NCBI GenBank assembly: GCA_021810625.1
Contig: JAJZIJ010000015.1
Location: forward strand, 1-59,868
Source of the DNA: Acidobacteriota bacterium
Lineage (GTDB): Bacteria > Acidobacteriota > Terriglobia > Terriglobales > Acidobacteriaceae
Length of the DNA stretch: 59,868 bases
Direction of reading: 5' to 3'
The stretch's first letter is position 1. The number at the start of each line of letters is the position of its first letter. Made by a program: the position numbers and the translations under genes. Of the stretch, positions 25,909 to 35,364 are shown piece by piece. The notes beneath the pieces are model-generated. The model saw only the letters and a program-made list of their open reading frames with translations, had not been told where the DNA came from and did no database searches.

Positions 25909-27951
25909 TCACAAGCTGACGGACTTTTCTTCGAGCAGTTTTTTTGCTTTCGCGATAAAGTCGTCGAGAGAGATAGAGCCTTCGTCGCCTTTGCCGCGGG
26001 CGCGAACGCTGACGGCATTCGCTGCGGACTCTTTATCTCCCATGACCAGCAGATAGGGAATCTTCTGCATCGTTAGATCGCGGATTTTCGCGTTCATCTT
26101 TTCGTTGCGTTCGTCCAGAACCACGCGCAGCCCGGCTGCTTGTAACTGCGTCTGCACTTGTTTCGCGTACTCGACATGTTTTTCGCTGATCGGCACCAGA
26201 CCGACCTGCACCGGAGCCAGCCAGAGTGGAAAGGCTCCGGCATAATGCTCGATGAGCACGCCGAAAAATCTTTCAACGGAACCAAACAAAGCGCGATGCA
26301 CCATTACGGGCTGATGCCGCTCGCCATCCTCGCCAATGTATTCCAGGTCGAAGCGCGCCGGAAGGTTGAAGTCAAATTGCACCGTCGAAAGCTGCCACAG
26401 GCGGCCCAGCGCATCGACAAGTTTGATGTCGATCTTCGGGCCATAAAATGCCGCCTCGCCCGCGATGGTCTTGTAGGGAATGCCCTTGCGCTGCAAGGCG
26501 CGTTCAAGCGAGCCGATGGCGAGTTCCCATTTGTCGTCCGTTCCGGCGTAGCTCTTGCGATCCTTGGGATCCCACGTCGATAGCTCCACTTTGAATTCCG
26601 AAAATCCAAAGGTCGTTAGCACCGCCTGGGCAAAGTCGATGCAGGCGACGACTTCATTTTCAATCTGACCGGGCGTGCAGAAGATGTGCGCGTCATCCTG
26701 CGTAAAACCGCGCACGCGCAGCAGCCCATGCATCGTCCCGCTGCGTTCGTAGCGATAAACATTGCCGAGTTCGGCCAACCGCACGGGAAGGTCGCGATAG
26801 CTCTTCGGTGAATTTTTGTAGATGAGAATATGGCCGGGGCAGTTCATCGGCTTCAGACGGTAGTCGGCATCGTCCAACTCCATCGGCGTGTACATGTTTT
26901 GCGAGTAGAAACCCTCATGCCCGCTGATCTTCCACAGTTCCTTGCGCATGACGTGCGGCGTGTAGACCAATTCGTAACCGCGACGGATACATTCCTCGCG
27001 CATCCAGTCTTCCATCGTCTTGCGAATGATGCCGCCCTTGGGATGCCAGAAGATGAGGCCCGCTCCGGCAATCTCCTGAATGGAGAAGAGGTCAAGCTGC
27101 CTGCCCAGCACGCGATGGTCGCGGCGCTGCGCCTCTTCCAGTCGCGCAAAGTGCTCGTCCATCTCCTTTTTATTGAAGAAGGCGGTGCCGTAAATGCGCT
27201 GGAGCTGCGGATTTTTCTCATCGCCGAGCCAGTACGCTCCCGCAAGATTGAGCACCTTGAAGGCTTTGACGCGGCCTGTCGAAGGCACATGCGGGCCACG
27301 ACAAAAATCGACAAACGCCCCATTGCGATAGAGGGAGATTTTTTCTCCGGGTTGCGTGAAGCGCTCGATGAAATGAACCTTCATGAAATCGTTGTCGGCT
27401 TTGAAACGCGCCAGACCTTCCTCACGGGGCTGCCATTCGCGGACAAATTTTTCATCGCGCGCAACGATTTCGGCCATCTTTTTTTCGATGCGCTCGATAT
27501 CCTCCGGCGTAAAGGGCGTGGGCCGATAGAAGTCGTAGAAAAATCCGATGTCCGTGGCCGGGCCGTGGCCAAGCTTGGTCTCTGGAAATAATTCCAGCAC
27601 CGCCGTCGCCATCACATGCGCGGCGGAGTGGCGCACCACGCGCAGCGCCTCCGCATCTTTTTCCGTCAGCAGGCGCAGCGCAACATCTTCCTGCAAGGGC
27701 TGCGAAAGATCGACGATCCGTTCCGCGCTGGCATCTTCGGTCGCATACATGGATGCCTCTGTGTGCGCCGCGTCCGGTTTTGTTTCCGTTGGAGATGCCG
27801 CGTGCAATGGGCGAATTTGGGCGGCAATCGCCGCAGAGGCCAGTCGCGGCGAGATGCTATGGGCAATATCAAAAGGCGTAGTCCCTGCGGGAACCGCGCG
27901 CGCGCTGCCATCGGGCAACTGCACCTGAATCGTTGTCGAAGATGGGTTCAT
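25909..27951 (-). CDS. thrS: threonyl-tRNA synthetase
   Basis: A 680-residue class II synthetase. It has an N-terminal TGS domain (1-75), the editing domain with HSAAH, the catalytic core with motif 2 (YRYERSGTMHGLLRVRGFTQ), motif 3 (GSVERFFGVLIEHYAGAFP) and the C-terminal anticodon-binding domain. Zinc ligands C/H/H are present (MNCPGHILIY). The TGS-editing linker carries an extra ~40 residues (about 48-90) rich in Ala/Thr/Glu. It reads towards the orphan gene, 10 bases apart. Confidence 0.96.
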   Translation of the reverse strand: MNPSSTTIQVQLPDGSARAVPAGTTPFDIAHSISPRLASAAIAAQIRPLHAASPTETKPDAAHTEASMYATEDASAERIVDLSQPLQEDVALRLLTEKDAEALRVVRHSAAHVMATAVLELFPETKLGHGPATDIGFFYDFYRPTPFTPEDIERIEKKMAEIVARDEKFVREWQPREEGLARFKADNDFMKVHFIERFTQPGEKISLYRNGAFVDFCRGPHVPSTGRVKAFKVLNLAGAYWLGDEKNPQLQRIYGTAFFNKKEMDEHFARLEEAQRRDHRVLGRQLDLFSIQEIAGAGLIFWHPKGGIIRKTMEDWMREECIRRGYELVYTPHVMRKELWKISGHEGFYSQNMYTPMELDDADYRLKPMNCPGHILIYKNSPKSYRDLPVRLAELGNVYRYERSGTMHGLLRVRGFTQDDAHIFCTPGQIENEVVACIDFAQAVLTTFGFSEFKVELSTWDPKDRKSYAGTDDKWELAIGSLERALQRKGIPYKTIAGEAAFYGPKIDIKLVDALGRLWQLSTVQFDFNLPARFDLEYIGEDGERHQPVMVHRALFGSVERFFGVLIEHYAGAFPLWLAPVQVGLVPISEKHVEYAKQVQTQLQAAGLRVVLDERNEKMNAKIRDLTMQKIPYLLVMGDKESAANAVSVRARGKGDEGSISLDDFIAKAKKLLEEKSVSL

Positions 27952-28031
27952 AGTTTTATTTTGCAGCGTAATCTAAGTTTGAGGATAACTGGATTTGTTG
28001 TGGCCCATCGCGCTGGATTTCGCGCAGGCGG

Positions 28032-28340
28032 TTACCGGGCTTGCTTCTCTGCAAAACCCCTGCTCAACATTATGCTGATTCCGACGATGCCCGCGAAGAA
28101 GACAACCAGCGCTGCGTCGCCGCCGCTTGAAACTTTTCCAGCCCGAAACAGGATGTACCCGACGACCAGATTCAATAGTGCCCAGACAACATTCACTGTT
28201 GGAGAGGACAATCCTTTTCCGGGAGGGTGAGCGAATGGCGTTGGAAAGCGATTCCCGGAAATGCCATGCACGAAATGAGGCACGACATTCGTGAGAAACA
28301 TTCCGGCAAAGAAACAAGCGAGGTAGTTATACCAATTCAC
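28032..28340 (-). CDS. small membrane protein of unknown function (102 aa)
   Basis: A hydrophobic protein with about three transmembrane segments: YNYLACFFAGMFLTNVVPHF, VNVVWALLNLVVGYILF and ALVVFFAGIVGISIML. Between the first two a conserved-looking loop (GNRFPTPFAHPPGKGLSSP) is on one face. Similar small proteins are common in acidobacteria, from memory. It sits between thrS and hemB on the same strand. Confidence 0.7.
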   Translation of the reverse strand: MNWYNYLACFFAGMFLTNVVPHFVHGISGNRFPTPFAHPPGKGLSSPTVNVVWALLNLVVGYILFRAGKVSSGGDAALVVFFAGIVGISIMLSRGFAEKQAR

Positions 28341-28366
28341 TGTGGTTTTCCTTTCGATGAAATTCG

Positions 28367-29365
28367 CTAACCCAGCAGCTTTGCCGCTTCCCTGGCGAAG
28401 TAGGTCACGATGAAATCGGCCCCTGCCCGACGAATGGAGAGCAGCGATTCCAGCATGGCGTGGTCGCGATCCAGCCAGCCACGCGCAAAGGCCGCTTGCA
28501 GCATGGAGTATTCGCCGGAAACCTGATACGCGCCCATCGGCACATCGAAGCGCGCGCGCGCCGCGTGAATCACATCCAGATACGGCAATGCGGGCTTCAT
28601 TAGAATCATGTCTGCGCCCTCGGCCAAATCCTGCTCAATCTCGCGCATGGCCTCGCGGAGGTTTGCGCCATCCATCTGATAACTGCGACGGTCGCCGAAT
28701 TGCGGAGCCGAATCCGCAGCCTCGCGGAATGGCCCATAAAAGGCCGACGCAAACTTTGAGGCATAAGAAAGAATCGGTGTTGGCTCCAACTGCGCGGCAT
28801 CGAGCGCAGCGCGAATGGCAGCCACGCGGCCATCCATCATGTCCGACGGCGCAACGATGTCTGCACCTGCCTGCGCCAGCGAGACGGCGGTCTTGGCGAT
28901 CAACGCGGCACTCGCATCGTTTTGAATTTCGTAGGCTTCGGCACGGGTGGAGTTTTTTTTCACCACGCCGCAGTGGCCGTGCGAGGTGTACTCACAGAGG
29001 CAAACATCGGCGACCACGACCAGCGAATCCAGAGCGTGTTCATTTTTGATGGCGCGAATCGCCTGCTGCACGATGCCGTTGGCATCCCACGCGCCGCTGG
29101 CTTGCTCGTCCTTGCGCTCTGGCAGGCCAAAGAGCAGCAGGCCGCCGATGCCCAGCGCGGCAGCTTCCCTGGCTTCCACGATGGCTTGGTCGATGGACAG
29201 ATTAAAGACACCCGGCATGGAAGAGATTTCGCGGCGCGCGCCTTCGCCGGGGCAGACAAAGATGGGAGCAATCAATGCGCCGGGGTGCAGGCGGGTTTCG
29301 CGCACCAGGGAGCGGAGCGCCTCGGTGCGGCGCAGTCGTCGCAGACGGGTTACAGGATAGGCCAT
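28367..29365 (-). CDS. hemB: delta-aminolevulinic acid dehydratase (porphobilinogen synthase)
   Basis: A 332-residue enzyme condensing two 5-aminolevulinates to porphobilinogen. Schiff-base lysines are K204 ([14 protein letters not shown]) and K257 ([11 protein letters not shown]). Cys122, Cys124 and Cys132 ([12 protein letters not shown]) mark a zinc-dependent type. The start at 29365 ([13 protein letters not shown]) is chosen by homology; the frame is open to 29413. The later haem genes hemE and hemH are about 14 kb away. Confidence 0.95.
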   Translation of the reverse strand: MAYPVTRLRRLRRTEALRSLVRETRLHPGALIAPIFVCPGEGARREISSMPGVFNLSIDQAIVEAREAAALGIGGLLLFGLPERKDEQASGAWDANGIVQQAIRAIKNEHALDSLVVVADVCLCEYTSHGHCGVVKKNSTRAEAYEIQNDASAALIAKTAVSLAQAGADIVAPSDMMDGRVAAIRAALDAAQLEPTPILSYASKFASAFYGPFREAADSAPQFGDRRSYQMDGANLREAMREIEQDLAEGADMILMKPALPYLDVIHAARARFDVPMGAYQVSGEYSMLQAAFARGWLDRDHAMLESLLSIRRAGADFIVTYFAREAAKLLG

Positions 29366-29449
29366 CGTATCCATCGTATCTGGCCGTATCTGTAGATGCC
29401 AGCGCAATGCCATATCTGGCTTTTCAAACGCAGCCTTGCGATCTGAAAA

Positions 29450-30190
29450 TCATTGGCGACCGAAGCGATAGACCACGCCCATCAGGAAGCCCTGATTGTG
29501 TTGAACGCTGCTGGAAAAGCTCTCAATCAACATTTGGGGCGAGAAGCGCACGGCCAAGCCGGGACTCAAATTGTAATCAATGTGAATGCTGGCAATGCCC
29601 CCCGGAACCACATCCGGTGGATACATGCCCACCAACTGGGGCTGAAAGCCATTGGTATCCGCGTCGAAATAGCCATAGACGATGCCGCCTTGCAATGCCG
29701 CGCTGACGGCGAAGTGCTGGCTCCGATAAAAACGGTACTGCGGCCCCGCCGTGAAGGTGAAGACGCTGAAGCTGGCGTTATGAATGTCGTAAGGATTGTT
29801 GATGGTGATGGCCGTGGAGCCGTAATATCCGCGCACATCGCCCGTGATGCCCCAGCGGGGTGTTAGAAAACCGGCCAGCCCCAGTTCCCAGCCACCAGTC
29901 CCGGCATTGTGAAGGTTCGGCCCCGGACGAAAGCGCAGGTACATGCCCCCCGTGTAAATCTCGAATCGGTGGCTGTAGGTATCCTTGACCACCTGCTGGA
30001 TGCGCCGCTGGCGACTCTGCGCCCGGCGGGTCTGCATTTGCCGAATTTCCAGCCGCCGTTGCTGCCGTTCCTGCTGCGGTGTTTGTGGCTGTGGTGTTTG
30101 CGGCTGCGCCTGCTGGGATTCCTGGGCGCGCAGGCTGGCGGCGAAAAGCGCCATCAGCAAAACGGGCAGGCAGAGGCGAAGGACAAACAT
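29450..30190 (-). CDS. outer-membrane beta-barrel protein
   Basis: A 246-residue exported protein with a signal peptide (LCLPVLLMALFAASLRAQ), a Gln/Pro-rich linker (QQAQPQTPQPQTPQ), a basic stretch, then alternating strands with aromatic girdle residues (FEIYTGGMYLRFRPG, WGITGDVRGYYG) and a final VVYRFGRQ. It is of the OmpA-barrel-like porin/OMP type with no recognisable periplasmic domain. The start could be 30259, but the signal peptide fits 30190. Function unknown. Confidence 0.75.
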   Translation of the reverse strand: MFVLRLCLPVLLMALFAASLRAQESQQAQPQTPQPQTPQQERQQRRLEIRQMQTRRAQSRQRRIQQVVKDTYSHRFEIYTGGMYLRFRPGPNLHNAGTGGWELGLAGFLTPRWGITGDVRGYYGSTAITINNPYDIHNASFSVFTFTAGPQYRFYRSQHFAVSAALQGGIVYGYFDADTNGFQPQLVGMYPPDVVPGGIASIHIDYNLSPGLAVRFSPQMLIESFSSSVQHNQGFLMGVVYRFGRQ

Positions 30191-30385
30191 GAGTGGAACT
30201 TTGAACCCACCGCGCGGGATACGCGCACAGGCAGACCCTACGTTTTTTTCAGACAACACAATTTTCTCCTAAACTCCATTAAATCATTTGCAGCGCGTCT
30301 TCCGGGCTGTACTCTGTTTTTGACGGCTGCTGCGGCCCCGAATCCAGGCCGTGGCGATATTCTTTAATCCACTGGAGGAAATCTC

Positions 30386-30919
30386 GTGAAACATCTTCTG
30401 CTCGGCGTAATCCTCGGCCTGCTGCTGGTGCCCGTGGCAGTCTTGTTCTATCTTAAATTCGGAAACCCGCCCGTGGCGGTTGCCGACAAGCCTTTTCCGT
30501 TTGAAAAGCGGATTGTCCATATTGCGCTCCATGCAAGAATTGCGCGGGATATGCCTCGATCCGTCCCGCTGCAACCGACGGCGGACAATTTTCTGGCCGG
30601 AGCGCAGGTCTATCGCCAGAACTGTGCGGCTTGTCATGGCCTGTACAGTTCAACCTCGACCTTTGCCCAGCACATGTACCCCTGGGCACCACCGTTGTGG
30701 CAGGTGCATGGAACCCATCGCCATGTGGGAGTCAGCGACGATCCGCCGGGCGTGACCTACTGGAAGGTGGACAACGGTATCCGCCTGACCGGAATGCCCT
30801 CCTTCAACCAGATACTGACGCCCACGCAAATGTGGCAGGTGAGCCTGCTGCTGGCCAATGCAGATAAGCCCATGCCCCAGCCAGTCATGGACATCATCAG
30901 CAAGCCGCTGGTGTTTTAG
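30386..30919 (+). CDS. membrane-anchored or periplasmic c-type cytochrome
   Basis: A 177-residue protein with an N-terminal hydrophobic segment (LLLGVILGLLLVPVAVLFYL) and a single haem site CAACH at about residue 80 (VYRQNCAACHG). A methionine ligand is likely in GMPSFNQIL. GGAGG precedes a GTG start by 7 bases. Such mono-haem cytochromes act as electron carriers, partner unknown here. A strong hairpin follows. Confidence 0.85.
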   Translation: MKHLLLGVILGLLLVPVAVLFYLKFGNPPVAVADKPFPFEKRIVHIALHARIARDMPRSVPLQPTADNFLAGAQVYRQNCAACHGLYSSTSTFAQHMYPWAPPLWQVHGTHRHVGVSDDPPGVTYWKVDNGIRLTGMPSFNQILTPTQMWQVSLLLANADKPMPQPVMDIISKPLVF

Positions 30920-30928
30920 AGAGGCTCT

Positions 30929-30969
30929 GCCCTCTATCTTCCCGCGCATAACGCGGGGAGATAGAGGGC
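30929..30969 (+). terminator. strong hairpin terminator-like after cytochrome gene
   Basis: An 18-bp stem (GCCCTCTATCTTCCCGCG with CGCGGGGAGATAGAGGGC, one G-T wobble) closes a 5-base loop directly after the cytochrome stop. There is no T-tract, so it may also be an REP-like or mRNA-stabilising element. Confidence 0.65.
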
Positions 30970-31026
30970 ATCCGACACTCGACACCCATGCAATGACCGA
31001 ATTCGTTGTATGCTGCGGACAGCGCC

Positions 31027-32478
31027 ATGCCTGCTCTTGACATCCTCGCCGGGCCTAACGTCACCGTCGGCCCAGTCGCCGCCGCCGCCGCACCCACCAC
31101 TGAAGAAATCGAACGTCTCGACTCCGAATTATTCCACCGCTACCGCGCACGTACTAAAGTTGAATCAGATCTAAACCGACGCATCGTCAGTTTTCAAGCG
31201 AACAAACTGCGTCCTGCATACCGTTGGTACAAATACAAAGAGTCTTTTTCTGCCTCCCTGGTCGAATACTTGCTTTCCAGATACGAAATTTTCCAAGGTC
31301 GCATTCTTGATCCCTTTGCAGGGGCTGGAACTGCCATGTTTGCCGCAAGCGCTAACGGATTGGAAGCCGATGGAATCGAGCTTTTACCCATCGGGCAGCA
31401 GATCATAAAAACACGCCAACTGCTTATAAATGGCCTCGCCAAAGAAGACGTTGCGGCACTTCATACCTGGGCAAAAGAGCATCCTTGGCAGCACTCTGCC
31501 ATTACTGGGAATCTACCAGCCCTGCGAATTACCGAGGGGGCTTATTCACCAGAAACATCCACGGCCATCGTTCAGTATTTATCCGCGCTTGAGTCAGAAT
31601 CCACTTCCATAAAAACGATCCTAAGATTTGCTCTGCTTTGCGTACTGGAATCCATCAGCTTCACGCGCAAGGATGGGCAGTATTTGCGATGGGATGCAAG
31701 AGCGACGCAACGGAGAAGTAAGAAGCCCTTTCACAAAGGAAGCATTCCTTCGTTCCACAAGGCAATCTCTGAGAAATTACATGAAATTATTTCCGATGTG
31801 AATGTCGGAGATGGCAATGCTGGACTATTTCCCGCAAGCGCCCCAAAGGGGAGAATTCGGCTACTGGAAGGGTCTTGCCTGCAACTTCTGCCATCATTGG
31901 AAGCTGCAACGTATGATGCGATCCTAACCTCACCGCCCTACTGCAACCGCTACGACTATACGCGCACGTATGCCCTTGAGCTTGCGCTGCTGGGGATTTG
32001 TGAACATGAACTGTCCGACCTACGGCAAAACATGCTGAGTTGTACGGTTGAGAATCGCGCGAAAAATCTGCTGGCGCTGAACAAAAGCTGGGAACGGGCT
32101 GTCGTTGCCGCAGACAAGCAGGAACTCCTTCAATCCATATTGCGACATTTGGAGAGCTTAAAGGAGGAGGGAACGTTAAATAACAGCGGAATTCCTCGAA
32201 TGGTACGAGGGTATTTCTATGAAATGAGTTGCGTAATTTTTGAATGCGCCAGGGTTCTTAAGCCCGGCGGAAAACTTCTCATGGTAAACGACAACGTGAA
32301 ATATGCAGGCATCAGCGTATCTGTGGATTTAATCTTGACAGATATTGCAGAACAGCTAGGATTTCGCGTGGATCAAATCCTTGTTTTACCAAATGGAAAA
32401 GGGAATAGCAGTCAACAAATGGGCGAACATGGCCGCGAGGTTTTGCGCAAATGTGTCTATGTCTGGAGCAAAGCATAG
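31027..32478 (+). CDS. DNA methyltransferase of a type II restriction-modification system
   Basis: A 483-residue SAM-dependent DNA methyltransferase. Motif I is DPFAGAGTA at about 95-103 and the catalytic motif IV is TSPPY at 301-305, giving an order like alpha/gamma amino-methyltransferases. TSPPY is typical of N4-cytosine methylation. The stop TAG abuts the ATG of the endonuclease, so the two are co-transcribed. If the partner's specificity holds, it should protect CYCGRG sites. The DNA is somewhat A+T-richer than neighbours, as expected for an acquired system. Confidence 0.9.
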   Translation: MPALDILAGPNVTVGPVAAAAAPTTEEIERLDSELFHRYRARTKVESDLNRRIVSFQANKLRPAYRWYKYKESFSASLVEYLLSRYEIFQGRILDPFAGAGTAMFAASANGLEADGIELLPIGQQIIKTRQLLINGLAKEDVAALHTWAKEHPWQHSAITGNLPALRITEGAYSPETSTAIVQYLSALESESTSIKTILRFALLCVLESISFTRKDGQYLRWDARATQRRSKKPFHKGSIPSFHKAISEKLHEIISDVNVGDGNAGLFPASAPKGRIRLLEGSCLQLLPSLEAATYDAILTSPPYCNRYDYTRTYALELALLGICEHELSDLRQNMLSCTVENRAKNLLALNKSWERAVVAADKQELLQSILRHLESLKEEGTLNNSGIPRMVRGYFYEMSCVIFECARVLKPGGKLLMVNDNVKYAGISVSVDLILTDIAEQLGFRVDQILVLPNGKGNSSQQMGEHGREVLRKCVYVWSKA

Positions 32479-33423
32479 ATGTCCTACACCTCACATCTCA
32501 AATCCGCAGATAACCTGTTGACGACCTATGAACAAACCCGCGCCGGGTTTATTTCTTTGGCTTTGGAACGCAATCGGCGAGCAACGCCACACGTTAAGTT
32601 GGCACGAGCACTCAAAGTGACAGCATCAAAAGCATCTGCGCCATCCAAACTGCTTGGGATGAAAGAAATCAGATTATCGCTCATTGCGGCGGCTGGCATT
32701 TCAGATAAAGCAGCCAAGCATATGTCTGAAGAAAACAAAGATGAGGCGATTAACAACCTGATTGCTAAATTTCTGGAGCCTGCTGGCTCTGCATTTGTAG
32801 AAGAACTGGTTTACCGTTTTCTATTGACACGAGGAGATACGCTTGGTGGTTCGATGCGAAATGTTGGTGGTGCCTTGGCCCAGCGAAAGCTCACACGGGC
32901 AATGATTTCAGCGCTTGCAATCACGGGAATACGCTACAGGTGGCTACATAGCACCAGCGGCCAATGGTCAGATATGTTAGATGATGATAGTGACATTGAA
33001 TTGCGGCTCCGAGGCCTCTCGTGGCATAAGAAAAACAAAGATCGAATGATCATATTTAACCTTACGGTACCCATTGTCAAACACAACGTGGATGTATGCC
33101 TGCTCGACTGCAATGAAAAAGAGCTTTCTGGTTGCAGAAAAAAACCGGAGTCCTACTTGGCGCTGGGCGAACTGAAGGGTGGTATTGATCCGGCAGGCGC
33201 TGACGAACACTGGAAAACAGCATCGAAGGCCTTCGACAGAATAAGAAAATCTTTTGCCGCACAGCATCAATCTCCCAAAACCTTCTTTCTTGGCGCATCC
33301 ATACAAAAGAAGATGGCCTCAGAAATCTGGTCGGAACTTGAGGCAGGAACATTAACCAATGCTGCGAACTTTAGTGTGCCAGATCAAATAGCATCCCTTT
33401 GTAGCTGGCTTATATCCCTCTGA
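32479..33423 (+). CDS. AvaI/BsoBI-family type II restriction endonuclease
   Basis: A 314-residue nuclease matching the AvaI/BsoBI pattern: [50 protein letters not shown] and [20 protein letters not shown]. Catalytic residues align as D205, E231 and K233 (E-L-K), with H244 following, matching the D/E/K plus His arrangement of BsoBI. BsoBI and AvaI cut C^YCGRG, so the same site is predicted here. The gene starts directly after the methyltransferase stop. Confidence 0.92.
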   Translation: MSYTSHLKSADNLLTTYEQTRAGFISLALERNRRATPHVKLARALKVTASKASAPSKLLGMKEIRLSLIAAAGISDKAAKHMSEENKDEAINNLIAKFLEPAGSAFVEELVYRFLLTRGDTLGGSMRNVGGALAQRKLTRAMISALAITGIRYRWLHSTSGQWSDMLDDDSDIELRLRGLSWHKKNKDRMIIFNLTVPIVKHNVDVCLLDCNEKELSGCRKKPESYLALGELKGGIDPAGADEHWKTASKAFDRIRKSFAAQHQSPKTFFLGASIQKKMASEIWSELEAGTLTNAANFSVPDQIASLCSWLISL

Positions 33424-33590
33424 GACAAGCAGCCCTGTATGTTCCTACATCAGCGCAGCACGGACGAGTTCGCTGACCAGTTCGCCGTCAGCGCAAAGGT
33501 CTTCGGTTTGGAGACGCACCGATCGGAATCAAACGATCCGCCCACATGAACTGCAAAGAACGCGGCGCACAGGGAGCCACCCGGCGTCCA

Positions 33591-35219
33591 TTATTTCCCC
33601 TTCAGGGACTGAAGATATGCAACCAGATTGTTCAAATCTTTGGAGGATATTGATGCAGGAATTGCAGGCATTCCAAGCGACACCTTTCCTCCGTGGAGAG
33701 TGTCCACAATCTGTTGTCGGGATAACCTGCTGCCAACATTTGCGAGAGAAATCATTTTAGGATCACCACCGACGCTGGTGGTATGGCACATCGTACACAT
33801 CGCAGCATCGAAATACTGTTTTCCCGCATAAATGGCAGACATCTCTGTTGGCGGTGGCGCCGCCGCCGCTAACATACCGGAATGAGCTTCCGGCTGCGTC
33901 TTTTTTCCGGTGTAACTGACTCGCCACACCGAGTTGGAGGCATCGTCGGTAACCATTAACGAACCATCTTTCGCGACCGCCACGCCCACAGGTCGGCCCC
34001 ACACCGAGCCGTCGGGAAGGACGAAGCCCGTGACAAAGTCTTCATACACTCCCGACGCATGTCCATGCTGTAACGGAACCATGAGGATTTCATATCCGGC
34101 GCGCCTGTTTTTGTTCCACGAGCCATGCTCGGCGGCAAAGATATCGCCGATATATTTCGATGGAAACTGATGCCCTTCGTAGAATGTCATCTCCAGCGAG
34201 GCAGAGTGGGGCTGGATCAGAACATCCGGGGTAATGACTTTGTCTTTTAGTTCCGGGTGCTTGCCCTGTAGTCTCGGATCCCAATGTCCGCCCATATAAA
34301 ACCACGGCCATCCATAAAACCCACCCTCCTGAATGTGCGTGATATAGTCTGGAACCAGGTTGTTTCCCAGCATGTCCCGCTCATTGACAGAGGCCCAAAG
34401 CTGCCCGGTCGTTGGATTAACAGCAAGGCCGACTGCATTGCGGATTCCATACGCATAGATGCGGAAGTCTTTTCCGTCCGGGGTGTACTCCAAAATGTCA
34501 GCCCGATGCAACTCCAGGGGGTGGGTGTCGGGATCATCTATGTTGGAATGCGAACCCACGGATACAAACATCTTCGTTCCGTCCAGGGAAAAAGCGATGT
34601 CGCGTGTCCAGTGACCTACTCCGCGCGAGTTTCCACCACCCGGAAGGTCGGGAACAACGGTCTGCGCGGGGCCGGATGCCTTCATGTCGCCGTTGTGATA
34701 CGGGAACCGCACCACGGAGTCAGTGTTGCCGACGTACAACCATCGCGGATGCGGCCCCAGTGGATAAAAGGCAATGCCGAAGGGTAAATTCAGGCCGCTT
34801 GCAAAAACTTCGGACTTCTTGGGTTTCCCGTCTTTTGTGATCCCGCGATAAACGCGGATGTCTCCGCCATGACTCTCGGCAATAAACATATCTCCATTCG
34901 GGGCCACGCGAATCAGCCGTGGCTTGTCGAGGCCTGTCGCGTATAGCTCGACCTTGAAACCGGGCAACGCCTGGAGCCACGCATTGGCGGGGCGAGGCAC
35001 GATATGCGGCGCGTTGGCCACTGGCAACGTGGCGTATGGTTCGGGGAGATCCGCCACGGTAATCTTCCGCAAGACACCCGGCTTCTCTTTTTTCCAGTTG
35101 GTGAAAGCCCCCGGGCCAGTCTGGACTTGACTCGAACTTGCCGGACTCTGCGCCACAATGACTCCTGCCACCAGAAAGCACGCTGCCATTGTAAGAATGA
35201 GGGGTCGCAGGCTTTTCAT
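33591..35219 (-). CDS. PQQ-dependent sugar (sorbosone-type) dehydrogenase fused to cytochrome c
   Basis: A 542-residue periplasmic protein with a signal peptide (MAACFLVAGVIVAQS), a six-bladed sGDH-like propeller (GLDKPRLIRVAPNGDMFIAES, GGHWDPRLQG, RPVGVAVAKDG) and a C-terminal cytochrome c with C475-T-M-C478-H479 and a likely Met ligand in LGMPAIP. It should oxidise a sugar or alcohol and pass electrons to the respiratory chain. GGAAGGAG precedes the ATG at 35219. It lies 145 bases downstream of the sugar-isomerase operon on the same strand and may belong to the same regulon. Confidence 0.9.
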   Translation of the reverse strand: MKSLRPLILTMAACFLVAGVIVAQSPASSSQVQTGPGAFTNWKKEKPGVLRKITVADLPEPYATLPVANAPHIVPRPANAWLQALPGFKVELYATGLDKPRLIRVAPNGDMFIAESHGGDIRVYRGITKDGKPKKSEVFASGLNLPFGIAFYPLGPHPRWLYVGNTDSVVRFPYHNGDMKASGPAQTVVPDLPGGGNSRGVGHWTRDIAFSLDGTKMFVSVGSHSNIDDPDTHPLELHRADILEYTPDGKDFRIYAYGIRNAVGLAVNPTTGQLWASVNERDMLGNNLVPDYITHIQEGGFYGWPWFYMGGHWDPRLQGKHPELKDKVITPDVLIQPHSASLEMTFYEGHQFPSKYIGDIFAAEHGSWNKNRRAGYEILMVPLQHGHASGVYEDFVTGFVLPDGSVWGRPVGVAVAKDGSLMVTDDASNSVWRVSYTGKKTQPEAHSGMLAAAAPPPTEMSAIYAGKQYFDAAMCTMCHTTSVGGDPKMISLANVGSRLSRQQIVDTLHGGKVSLGMPAIPASISSKDLNNLVAYLQSLKGK

Positions 35220-35364
35220 AAATCATCTCCTTCCAAACTGCCGGGTGTTGGGAATCATCTGACCCTCCCACATAATTTCCGCAGGCTCTATCAAGGGAGC
35301 CATTCTTCCTTGGTAGAAGGATAACTCCCTTTTGACATCCAGCGCCGCCAGCAGAAATTCTGTT

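Noticed and set aside
33424-33590. Possible gene remnant on the minus strand between the endonuclease and dehydrogenase
   Set aside because: Short frames give a plausible-looking C-terminus but need a frameshift and match nothing I recognise.
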